Positions 1 to 5,925 are shown, counted from the first letter of the stretch. The stretch: DNA of 5,986 bases from Cyanobacteria bacterium UBA11370 (GCA_003486645.1 DNGI01000309.1:51026-57011), one strand, 5' to 3'. Notes: generated by a model from the letters alone, not told the origin. Made by a program: numbers and translations.

Positions 1-134
1 ATTAAATACAGGTTTATGGAAGGAAAAAACTATCTTTGGGTAGAGGTTTTTTGCTACTTTTTGTGGTTTGGAGCTTCTGACTGTACCAGTTAGCCGCCAC
101 GAAGTCAGTAGCGTCGCTTTTGTGGGAAAAAGGG
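1..134. repeat. Direct repeat, copy 1 (left boundary of cassette)
   Basis: This stretch matches 1660-1793 without gaps at 123 of 134 positions (about 92%), in the same orientation. It begins with ATTAAATACAGG at the window edge, so the true repeat may extend further left; the right end is where identity with copy 2 stops. Two inverted repeats are visible: AAAAAAC (24-30) with GTTTTTT (46-52), and a weaker stem made by CTGACT at 77-82 with its complement ending at 108. It lies 42 bp past the stop of the minus-strand gene at 177-1391, in an intergenic position. It has no recognised protein coding. It could be a terminator-associated repeat, a small non-autonomous mobile element, or the product of a segmental duplication. 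Confidence 0.9.
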
Positions 135-176
135 CGATGGTACGTCGAGGCTTGAAACTAAAGCAGTCTGCACAGT

Positions 177-1391
177 TCATTGTTGGACTAAGCGAATCTC
201 TACCAAAGGAGTCAGACCTGCACCTTTCCAGAGATCTGTTAAGGGTCTGAGTGTTTTTATTTCTGGGTCATACATTCTTATATGTTCCGATACCCAGTTA
301 GTGTACCCCATCCCAATTTGATATGTACCTGGTTTGATATCATCGAAAAACCATGTGCCACCAAATCCATCAAACCATTCAAGTTGAAGTTTGTTATTCC
401 GCCAAAAGAGTCTTGCATCCAAACCAAAAATTGCCGTTTCTCCAGGTTGAAGTAGGGGACAATCAGAGACTGTTGGCATGGAAGTCCAATTTCTACCCCC
501 GTCCCGCTTCAATTCTGTTCCATCTGATTTAAATAGTTGTGGGATAACCGTGTCAAACCGAGTGAAACGAACAGCTTGTTGCGTATTATTGGTAATGCGA
601 AGTCCCAGGGAAACAGGTGTTGTGGCATTGGGCTTGTTAGCGGGAATAGTCAATACTCGATTGGGTATTAATATCTCAAATTGGATACCATCCACCTCAA
701 CGGTATTGCTGTCAATCAATAGGGGTTGAACTATCTGGAGTGGGACAAAAGTTGTAGCGGATTGAGCTGCCCTAAGTCCTTCTATTCGCCTGATTTGCTG
801 AGTTTCTGGGTCTAAGCATGAAACCTCTCCACCCGGACTATTATAGGTAAATCTCAACTGATATGTTTCGGTTTGAAGAGCATCAAAATACCAAAAGCTA
901 CCGGGTTTATTATTACCTGTTAGTTGAAGCTTGTTGTTAGCCCAATAGAGTTTAATAAAAGAATTGAATCTCCGACTTGACCTGGGTTCAACTATGCTAC
1001 AAATAGCTGCTCTATTCCTTACATCTCTATCTACAACTTCTTGCCGTTGTAGGGCTTGTCCATGGGAATCAAATAGTTCTGGAACCAGGCTTTCAAATCC
1101 AAATTGGATAGGAGTTTGTGTATTGTTAACTATTAAGATACTAACAGGGACAATGGTATCAAGACTCAGCGTTTTTTCCGGGATAGACAAAACAGAGTAA
1201 GGAACCTGAATTTCCATCTGGATGCCATTGGCTTCAAAAGCTTGAGTGTTAGTGGATGCTAGAGAGTTCGACTCTATCCTACCAATTCCTACCGAAGAGG
1301 GTGTAGTCAATCCTTTTGGCAAATGCCAGAGTGCAATTGCTCCAAAAAAGCCGAAAACAAAAGCTAAAACTAAAGCCAGAAATTTCATCAT
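177..1391 (-). CDS. Two-domain exported or membrane-anchored protein of unknown function (404 aa)
   Basis: I do not recognise a named family. Residues 2-22 form a hydrophobic helix (signal peptide or anchor, no lipobox Cys), so the rest is probably extracytoplasmic. The remainder is an internal duplication: domain A is about residues 51-223 and domain B about 230-404. Matching landmarks are NGIQMEI / DGIQFEI, VLSIP / VLTIP, IVNNTQ / ITNNTQ, VPELF / IPQLF, LYWANNKLQL / LFWRNNKLQL, FWYFD / TWFFD, TYQL / TYQI, DPE / DPE, and FVPLQI / TPLVEI near each end. Alternating hydrophobic residues and NNT turns suggest a beta-sandwich, which is inference. The frame stays open back to a TTG at 1457, but I start at ATG 1391 because the decayed paralogue just upstream aligns from that point (MMKFL against GTG-initiated MRHFL). 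An AGGAG lies at 1435-1439, too far upstream to serve this ATG well. The gene and its relic paralogue sit between two 134-bp direct repeats. Confidence 0.85.
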   Translation of the reverse strand: MMKFLALVLAFVFGFFGAIALWHLPKGLTTPSSVGIGRIESNSLASTNTQAFEANGIQMEIQVPYSVLSIPEKTLSLDTIVPVSILIVNNTQTPIQFGFESLVPELFDSHGQALQRQEVVDRDVRNRAAICSIVEPRSSRRFNSFIKLYWANNKLQLTGNNKPGSFWYFDALQTETYQLRFTYNSPGGEVSCLDPETQQIRRIEGLRAAQSATTFVPLQIVQPLLIDSNTVEVDGIQFEILIPNRVLTIPANKPNATTPVSLGLRITNNTQQAVRFTRFDTVIPQLFKSDGTELKRDGGRNWTSMPTVSDCPLLQPGETAIFGLDARLFWRNNKLQLEWFDGFGGTWFFDDIKPGTYQIGMGYTNWVSEHIRMYDPEIKTLRPLTDLWKGAGLTPLVEIRLVQQ

Positions 1392-1443
1392 GGATATTTG
1401 CTGACATAAAGTTCTCACGAAATTTATCTTTTTGCTCCTGAGA

Positions 1444-1621
1444 TCAAGGCTCGACAATACGAACTTCTACTAATGGAGTGATTACTTCACCGCCCCAGAA
1501 TCCTTCGTTAAGTTCCTCGGCGGTTGTTTCTGGAGTAATATTCTTTAGGCATATACGAGAGTGCTATGGCTCCAACAAAGCCAAAAACCAATGCTATTGC
1601 TGTTATCAAAAAATGGCGCAC
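1444..1621 (-). pseudogene. Gutted paralogue of the 404-aa gene: only head and tail remain
   Basis: Two pieces of a second copy of the neighbouring gene are readable. The head starts at GTG 1621 and reads MRHFLITAIALVFGFVGAIA and onward to a PK pair, matching the intact protein's FLALVLAFVFGFFGAIAL...PK. The tail, in another frame and ending at TGA 1444-1446, reads GFWGGEVITPLVEVRIVEP, matching DLWKGAGLTPLVEIRLVQQ at the intact C-terminus. The two pieces meet around 1531-1549, so roughly 350 codons have been deleted if the parent was full length. The join is out of frame: the head frame closes at TAA 1508-1510 after 37 codons. The 37-codon head could still be translated as a small membrane peptide, but nothing supports that. 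The relic lies 52 bp upstream of the intact paralogue, which suggests tandem duplication followed by loss. Confidence 0.85.
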
Positions 1622-1659
1622 AACAGTTTTTTAAGTTTTGTATCTATCGAATTATAGGT

Positions 1660-1793
1660 ATTAAATACAGGTTTATGGAAGGGAAAAACTGTCTTTGGAT
1701 AGAGGTTTTTTGTTACTTTTTCTGATTTAGAACTTCTGACTGTGCCAGTTAGCCGCCACGCAGTCAGTAGCGTCGCTTTTGTGGGAAAAGGGG
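1660..1793. repeat. Direct repeat, copy 2 (right boundary of cassette)
   Basis: This is the partner of the repeat at 1-134, in the same orientation and 1659 bp away. Eleven substitutions and no indels separate the copies. It lies 15 bp past the stop of the PstS-like gene at 1809-2750 and 38 bp upstream of the relic gene start, so both copies follow the 3' end of a minus-strand gene. CTGACTG at 1736-1742 can pair with CAGTCAG at 1761-1767 over an 18-nt loop; the same stem is one base pair shorter in copy 1. AAAAAC at 1684-1689 can pair with GTTTTT at 1705-1710. No flanking target-site duplication is evident. Confidence 0.9.
1736..1767. other. Stem-loop inside direct repeat copy 2
   Basis: CTGACTG (1736-1742) and CAGTCAG (1761-1767) are perfect 7-bp inverted arms around an 18-nt loop. 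The equivalent at 77-108 in copy 1 keeps six pairs. No T-run follows on the minus strand, so it is not a canonical intrinsic terminator for the upstream gene. It may be a structural core of the repeat. Confidence 0.45.
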
Positions 1794-1808
1794 ATCAAAG
1801 AACTCTCC

Positions 1809-2750
1809 TCAATTCGTAGAGGCGATCGCTTGTTGTCCTTGAGGCGAAATAACATACCCTAAAAAGGCTTGAACTTGAGGACTGGGAGGTTGTTTGTAAA
1901 CATAATATAATGAGCGTTGATAAGGATAATTTGGTGCTTCTGGAGTCATTCCACCTATAGCTACAGTTCGTACAGTTTGTTGTTGTTTCACTTGGGCATA
2001 AGTGGCATAACCAATCCCATCTTTTCCTAACTGTTGCAGCATCGGTGTGGTTTTATCTTCTGCCATTGTTGTAATGTTTGGAGTTGTGCCAAAATTAGTT
2101 CCTTTTAAGACTAATTCTCGAAATGCTTGATGAGTACCACTAAAAGCAGGTCGATTGATTACCCGGATCGTTCCTGGTTGTCCGCCGACTTGTGACCAAT
2201 CGGTCAGTGTTCCTTGAAAAATTCCGATAACTTGCGCTTCAATTAAGCCTTTACTACCGAAAGGATTTTTATCTCCAATGACAATTGCAATCGCATCTGT
2301 CATCACAGGTACGGTAACTAAACCTTGCGCTGTTTCTTGGGGAGTGAGGGGACGAGAAATAGCGGCGATATCAGCATTTCCAGCAAGAATGGATTGAATT
2401 CCTTGATCAGTTCCTCCCGCTTGAGTCCTAACGGTTGTACCGGGAAATTGTTGTTCAAAATTATTTTTAAGCGCTTGATTAATTTGCACCATGCTAGTAG
2501 AACCTTCAATCCTGATAGTTGTTCCACTGGGTACATTTGTTGGAGGTGCAAAGTTGGGTGCTGATTGATTAGGTGCAGTTGTATTTTGTGGTGTTGGTGA
2601 TGGATTTGAGGTGGTGTTATTGTTTCCTCCTGGTAAATTTCCGATATTAATACCCGATTTCTGAGTAAACCACCAATAGCCACCTGCTAATAAAGCGCCT
2701 GTAATTAAAAGGGCTGCAATTAGAGTTCCGGTTTCGTTTTTTTGTGACAT
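1809..2750 (-). CDS. Membrane-tethered PstS-like substrate-binding domain protein (313 aa)
   Basis: This belongs to the phosphate-type periplasmic binding protein superfamily (PstS-like, PBP-like domain). Residues 9-27 form an N-terminal hydrophobic helix without a lipobox Cys; indeed the protein has no Cys at all. Residues 35-76 are an Asn/Pro/Thr/Ser-rich linker. The binding domain runs from about 78 to the end. PstS-type ligand motifs are visible: GSTS at 83-86, GGTDQGIQSILAGNADIA from 112 with Asp127, and Arg200-x3-Ser204-Gly205-Thr206, which corresponds to the Arg and SGT that hold phosphate in classical PstS. The ligand is probably phosphate or a similar oxyanion, by inference. The ATG at 2750 precedes the helix directly; no strong ribosome site is visible. 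The protein stops at QQAIASTN, without the final GF-x-x-R segment of the neighbouring binding protein. No permease or ATPase gene is nearby, so a sensing or scavenging role is as likely as transport. Confidence 0.93.
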   Translation of the reverse strand: MSQKNETGTLIAALLITGALLAGGYWWFTQKSGINIGNLPGGNNNTTSNPSPTPQNTTAPNQSAPNFAPPTNVPSGTTIRIEGSTSMVQINQALKNNFEQQFPGTTVRTQAGGTDQGIQSILAGNADIAAISRPLTPQETAQGLVTVPVMTDAIAIVIGDKNPFGSKGLIEAQVIGIFQGTLTDWSQVGGQPGTIRVINRPAFSGTHQAFRELVLKGTNFGTTPNITTMAEDKTTPMLQQLGKDGIGYATYAQVKQQQTVRTVAIGGMTPEAPNYPYQRSLYYVYKQPPSPQVQAFLGYVISPQGQQAIASTN

Positions 2751-2809
2751 AGTAATCTTTAATAGAAGTAATTTATAAATTTCCTACTTTGTTCAAGAGT
2801 TGCACAGAC

Positions 2810-2848
2810 TCAGCGGATACTAACAAATCCAGCTTTACTAAGCAAGTC
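2810..2848 (-). pseudogene. C-terminal relic of a PstS-like binding-protein gene
   Basis: On the minus strand this reads DLLSKAGFVSIR followed by TGA. The intact binding protein at 3196-4194 ends QLIEKAGFVRIR-stop. Eight of the last eleven residues match, and ACAAATCCAGCTTT is identical at the DNA level. The same frame hits a stop (TAA 2849-2851) immediately upstream, and the sequence beyond shows no binding-protein similarity. I infer the surviving 3' tip of a deleted duplicate, lying between the two intact binding-protein genes. The match is short, so chance or a conserved repeat remains possible. Confidence 0.5.
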
Positions 2849-3054
2849 TTAACCTTCAAGTGCGATCGCACAATCCCCAACTGTCTGCCTCCCTCCACGA
2901 TGATGAAATGAAGTCAACAATAAATTAATAGAAAGATAGCGCTGCAACCTCCATCCCCCGATCCAATAAATTCCGCTAATAACCAACTACTCATCCGTTA
3001 CATCCGCTACACCATCCGTTGCCAAATAAATATTACATCATCAATTGCAAAATC

Positions 3055-3083
3055 TAGGGAGGGCACATATCGATGCGTCCCTA
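3055..3083. repeat. Small inverted repeat TAGGGA/TCCCTA
   Basis: TAGGGA (3055-3060) and TCCCTA (3078-3083) are perfect 6-bp inverted arms. The 17-nt loop itself holds CATATCGATG, with CAT/ATG arms around ATCGAT. It resembles the short GTAGGGACG-type palindromes scattered in cyanobacterial intergenic DNA. Function is unknown. Confidence 0.35.
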
Positions 3084-3094
3084 CTGATAGTGGT

Positions 3095-3173
3095 TCAATA
3101 GACCTCTCCGATAAAGAATCTGAAACTCTTACCCTGTCTAAGCGAAAACCTAATTTCTGGAGAGGTTTAATGA
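3095..3173. repeat. 79-bp MITE-like element with 15-bp terminal inverted repeats
   Basis: The left end TCAATAGACCTCTCC (3095-3109) and the complement of the right end, TCATTAAACCTCTCC (3173-3159), agree at 13 of 15 positions, with ACCTCTCC perfect. The 49-nt interior has no coding signal. The ends lie 22 bp past the stop of the binding-protein gene at 3196. No clear target-site duplication flanks it. It could be a miniature transposable element or a long-loop hairpin that shapes the mRNA 3' end; no T-run follows, so it is not a classical terminator. Confidence 0.5.
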
Positions 3174-3195
3174 TCATGCAAGCGTAAGTCCTGAT

Positions 3196-4194
3196 TTAAC
3201 GAATTCTCACAAATCCAGCTTTTTCAATCAACTGTTGTGCCTCAGATTGCAGTAACCAATTGGCGTAGGCTTTTCCAGCCTCCTGTTCTATACTATTATT
3301 TTCTTTGACAACTACAAATAATTTGCGGGTAATGGGATATTCGCCTTTTTGGAAAGCAGTACTATTGAGTTGGTTCCGTTGATTGGGACAATTTTCAGGA
3401 GGGATAAACGGTTCTTTGTAGGGAGTAACGAGTTGGTTGGATTTGTTAATTAATGGCAACGGATTAACCGTACATTGACCAACCACTTCCGGCGCAGAGG
3501 CGTAGTAAATTCCACCGATAGTCTGGGATACTTTTTGTAATCCGTCAGTTGTCGAGTAAACAAACTCAACATTGTTTCCAAAATCTGCTTTCTCTAAGAC
3601 ATTATCGATAAAGAATTCCACAGTGCCACCGTCTTCTTTGCGACGAGAATAGGCAGTAATTTTAAGATCAGGGCCACCCACTTGACTCCAATTGGTAATC
3701 TGGCCAATGTAAATCTGTCTGAGTTGGTTTACTGTTATTCCTGAAACCTTTAGGTTGGGATTAACAGCGATCGCTAGTCCATCAATAGCTACCGGAATCT
3801 CTTTAAGGCTAAACCCTTTTTGTTGAGCAAATTGTTGTTCCTCAGTTTTAATTGTACGAGAGGACTGAGAAAAATCTAATTGATTATCTAACACCATTTG
3901 AATACCAGTACCTGAACCGGGAGTTCTGGTTGGGTGATCCATGTAGCGTAGTTGAAACTGAGGACAGATGTTTTGAATTACTGGATCTACATCTCGCCGG
4001 ATTGGTGCCCAAGTCGTGCTACCACCGTAGTTAAACAATCCCGTTGGAAAGTTTTTGCAGGTAGGTTGTGGAGGACTAGACCCATTTCCAACAATCCGGT
4101 TATACAACAATAAGATTAAAGTTAATATGCCTAGGGTTCCGAAAAGAGTTAGAACTATTAGTGTTAATTCTTGTAAGGGTTTGCGTGAGGACAT
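3196..4194 (-). CDS. Membrane-tethered PstS-like substrate-binding protein, linked to the kinase gene (332 aa)
   Basis: This is a PstS-like periplasmic binding domain. An N-terminal membrane helix spans residues 11-31, with no lipobox, followed by a short SSPPQPT linker and the binding domain from about 52 to 332. Motifs: GGSTTWAP at 57-64, GSGTGIQMVLDNQLDFSQSSR from 93 with Asp107, the fold signature ITNWSQVGG at 166-174, and Arg185-x3-Gly189-Gly190-Thr191, where classical PstS has Arg-x3-Ser-Gly-Thr. The loss of that Ser hints at altered ligand choice. There are four cysteines (46, 77, 241, 269), compatible with disulfides outside the cytoplasm. The ATG at 4194 immediately precedes the hydrophobic helix; no strong ribosome site is visible. 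It lies 45 bp after the kinase stop on the same strand, so co-transcription is likely. It is only distantly similar to the other PstS-like protein at 1809-2750, so the pair is an old duplication. Confidence 0.93.
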   Translation of the reverse strand: MSSRKPLQELTLIVLTLFGTLGILTLILLLYNRIVGNGSSPPQPTCKNFPTGLFNYGGSTTWAPIRRDVDPVIQNICPQFQLRYMDHPTRTPGSGTGIQMVLDNQLDFSQSSRTIKTEEQQFAQQKGFSLKEIPVAIDGLAIAVNPNLKVSGITVNQLRQIYIGQITNWSQVGGPDLKITAYSRRKEDGGTVEFFIDNVLEKADFGNNVEFVYSTTDGLQKVSQTIGGIYYASAPEVVGQCTVNPLPLINKSNQLVTPYKEPFIPPENCPNQRNQLNSTAFQKGEYPITRKLFVVVKENNSIEQEAGKAYANWLLQSEAQQLIEKAGFVRIR

Positions 4195-4239
4195 GGAATA
4201 AAATTATGACATTGATAATAGCGAGACAAATCTAGGTGA

Positions 4240-5715
4240 TCAAAGAAATCGTGATAGTAATAGATAAATCAATCGAAATATCGCTGTTACGGCGATCGCA
4301 CCTGCTCCTGCTAGAACAGATACCACGAGTACAAATGAAACAGGGAAACCACCTTGTAAACCTTTGAAAGCCACAACCAACGCTACACTAATTCCCCCGA
4401 TAATTAAAAAATCGAATTTCTCAATAATACGGCGGAACTCTGCAAAAATCAGCCCCCCCATCACCATTCCCCACAATCCCACACTAACTCCTGATGAAGG
4501 GATCAAACTACCCAAAGCAATAAATAACAACGCCCCTTCAAATCCCGTAAACGCTGCTCCAGATAAAGTTTCTACTATTGAAAACGTGGCTCGTTTGGAG
4601 TGGGAGGGAGGAGTGATTGAATGAGTTTTTTGTGGTGGCGGATTAGATCCGTGAATGGGTGAAGCTGGATTGATAGGGGGTGTTACTGTAGCAGGTTGGG
4701 GTGGATTTACCGGAGTGCTACTGGGTGGTGGAGTAATAGCCATTCTAGGAGATGATGGTGTAGGTTGTGATGTCAGAGCATCAAGCACCTCTTGAGCCGA
4801 TTGAAAGCGTTGATTAGGGGTAGGTAGAAGCATTCGATCTAAAACATCAGCAACATTATTGCTAACTTGAGCATAATTTCTCCAGTTCCACTGATTGTTA
4901 TAGCCATCATATAACTCCCCCGTTTCTTTCCCCGTTAGTAACGTAATTACTGTTACTGCCAACGCATACAAATCCGTTGAGGGGTAAACTTGTGCCCCAG
5001 ACATTTGTTCCGGTGGCGCAAATCCCATTGAATAAATTCCAGTCGATTTTCCGGTTGGTGTTGCTCCTGCCGTTACCTGTTTGACAGCACCAAAATCTAA
5101 CAAATACAAACGCCCATTGCGATGTCGTATAATATTAGATGGTTTAATATCTCGATGAATTGAACCATTTTCATGCACAAACTGCAATACATTACTAATT
5201 TCTCTCAGCACTTCTAAGGCTTCAGCTTCAGAAAACGCGCCTTTACTATTCAGTTCTTCCTCCAAGGTTTGTCCATCAATAAATTCTTGAACCAGGTAGA
5301 AAAATTGGTCTTCTTTTCCAGCTTGGTACAAACTAGGCACGATCAACGGGAAAAACGCATAGAGATCGGGAATTTGAGGATGAGTGGTTCCGAGTTGTTC
5401 TAAAACTTCCGCTTCCCGTTCAAATAAATTTTGAGCAAGTGTAAGTTGTTGAGAACTCAAATTGCCAGATGGCTGAAACTGTTTCACCACACAATAGCGC
5501 ATCTTGGTCGTATAGCGATCGCGTGCCAAAAACGCCGTACCAAACCCCCCCTTACCCAACAACTTTGTCGGAATATAACGACCGACTAAAATAAGAGGCA
5601 TCCCACAAGCTGTGCAGAATTTTTGCTGTGCCGTTTGCAGGGTTGCTTTATCATCGAGATCGGCAAAGAAATTTTGCGGACGGGGACAACTTGGACGGGT
5701 ACAGTGAATTTCCAT
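4240..5715 (-). CDS. Membrane-bound Ser/Thr protein kinase with Cys4 prefix (491 aa)
   Basis: This is a eukaryotic-type Ser/Thr kinase. Residues 1-41 are a Cys prefix (Cys5, Cys10, Cys34, Cys37), likely a small metal-binding ribbon, as in many cyanobacterial kinases. The kinase domain spans about 47-315 with all key residues present: glycine loop GKGGFG at 54-59, Lys78 (ATP), likely helix-C Glu101, HRDIKPSN at 187-194 (catalytic Asp189), DFG at 207-209, APPE at 233-236, Asp248 and Arg303. It should therefore be active. Residues 316-373 are a Pro/Ser/Thr-rich linker with possible autophosphorylation sites. The C-terminus has four predicted membrane segments (about 392-408, 411-427, 435-452, 458-487) instead of the repeats or PASTA domains seen in other kinases; I do not recognise this domain. 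ATG 5715 places the first Cys at residue 5. A PstS-like gene follows after 45 bp, suggesting a shared operon and signal. Confidence 0.95.
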   Translation of the reverse strand: MEIHCTRPSCPRPQNFFADLDDKATLQTAQQKFCTACGMPLILVGRYIPTKLLGKGGFGTAFLARDRYTTKMRYCVVKQFQPSGNLSSQQLTLAQNLFEREAEVLEQLGTTHPQIPDLYAFFPLIVPSLYQAGKEDQFFYLVQEFIDGQTLEEELNSKGAFSEAEALEVLREISNVLQFVHENGSIHRDIKPSNIIRHRNGRLYLLDFGAVKQVTAGATPTGKSTGIYSMGFAPPEQMSGAQVYPSTDLYALAVTVITLLTGKETGELYDGYNNQWNWRNYAQVSNNVADVLDRMLLPTPNQRFQSAQEVLDALTSQPTPSSPRMAITPPPSSTPVNPPQPATVTPPINPASPIHGSNPPPQKTHSITPPSHSKRATFSIVETLSGAAFTGFEGALLFIALGSLIPSSGVSVGLWGMVMGGLIFAEFRRIIEKFDFLIIGGISVALVVAFKGLQGGFPVSFVLVVSVLAGAGAIAVTAIFRLIYLLLSRFL

Positions 5716-5810
5716 AAATGGAGACTGGACGAAGATTGTGATCTATACTTCCCACGGACATAAACTGAAAGCAAGGGTAGCTAAGTAGGTAGGCGTAAAT
5801 AAACCTCATA

Positions 5811-5838
5811 CCCAAAAGTTGGGTTTCTTCAAGAAACC
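5811..5838. repeat. Stacked short palindromes (CCCAA-TTGGG and GGTTTCTT-AAGAAACC)
   Basis: CCCAA (5811-5815) pairs with TTGGG (5819-5823) over a 3-nt loop. The overlapping GGTTTCTT (5822-5829) and AAGAAACC (5831-5838) form a perfect palindrome around one central C. The two hairpins share bases and so are mutually exclusive. Similar GGTTTCTT-AAGAAACC palindromes are, to my knowledge, widespread intergenic repeats in cyanobacteria. It may end transcription from an upstream gene beyond the window or simply be a dispersed repeat. Confidence 0.6.
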
Positions 5839-5925
5839 TGACTTCTCAACCCCTGCGAGTTTTAACTTTAATTGTGCCTATCTGCTTAGATGATACATTC
5901 TCTATTAGACAAAAGAGGGATAAGA

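Larger units (their letters stand above)
2751..3195. other. 445-bp intergenic region with relic and palindromes
   Basis: No intact gene is supported here. From the PstS-like gene outward there is a weak promoter-like pair for that gene on the minus strand (TTGAAC at 2796-2791 and TAAATT at 2775-2770, spacer 15 bp). Next come a 12-codon binding-protein tail (2810-2848), a 12-bp palindrome GTGCGATCGCAC containing HIP1 (2860-2871), three CATCCG units at 2992, 3001 and 3013, a TAGGGA/TCCCTA inverted pair (3055-3083), and a 79-bp element with terminal inverted repeats (3095-3173). A minus-strand frame is open from 2986 to a TAA at 2849-2851, but it has only a TTG start and no recognisable protein. 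The length suggests the downstream gene has its own promoter. Confidence 0.6.

Noticed and set aside
68..250. Plus-strand 60-codon frame across direct repeat copy 1
   Set aside because: It overlaps the end of the two-domain gene on the other strand. Copy 2 keeps a similar frame, but five of the eight differences in it change the residue, so there is no sign of coding selection.
478..1200. Plus-strand frames at 478-729 and 964-1200
   Set aside because: They are antisense to the two-domain gene, whose frame is confirmed by its internal protein duplication.
1683..1711. AAAAAC/GTTTTT hairpin as an intrinsic terminator
   Set aside because: The stem is almost all A-T with a 15-nt loop and no GC clamp, so it would be too weak for a standard terminator, although the symmetry is kept in both repeat copies.
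1660..1793. Direct repeats as integron attC sites
   Set aside because: Position after genes and size fit loosely, but I find no paired GTTRRRY / RYYYAAC core sites at the ends and no integrase gene in the window.
2318..2683. Minus-strand 121-codon frame inside the PstS-like gene
   Set aside because: It lies wholly inside 1809-2750 in another frame, is rich in His/Gln/Leu from AT-rich codons, and shows no domain.
2852..2986. Minus-strand open frame of 45 codons in the 445-bp gap
   Set aside because: It has only a TTG start, no ribosome site and no recognisable family. It ends at the stop just before the relic tail and does not resemble a binding protein.
4364..4624. Plus-strand 86-codon frame opposite the kinase C-terminus
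   Set aside because: It is a complementary shadow of the membrane and linker region of a well-supported gene.
5586..5774. Minus-strand 62-codon frame overlapping the kinase start
   Set aside because: It is out of frame with the Cys4 prefix and shows no recognisable protein.
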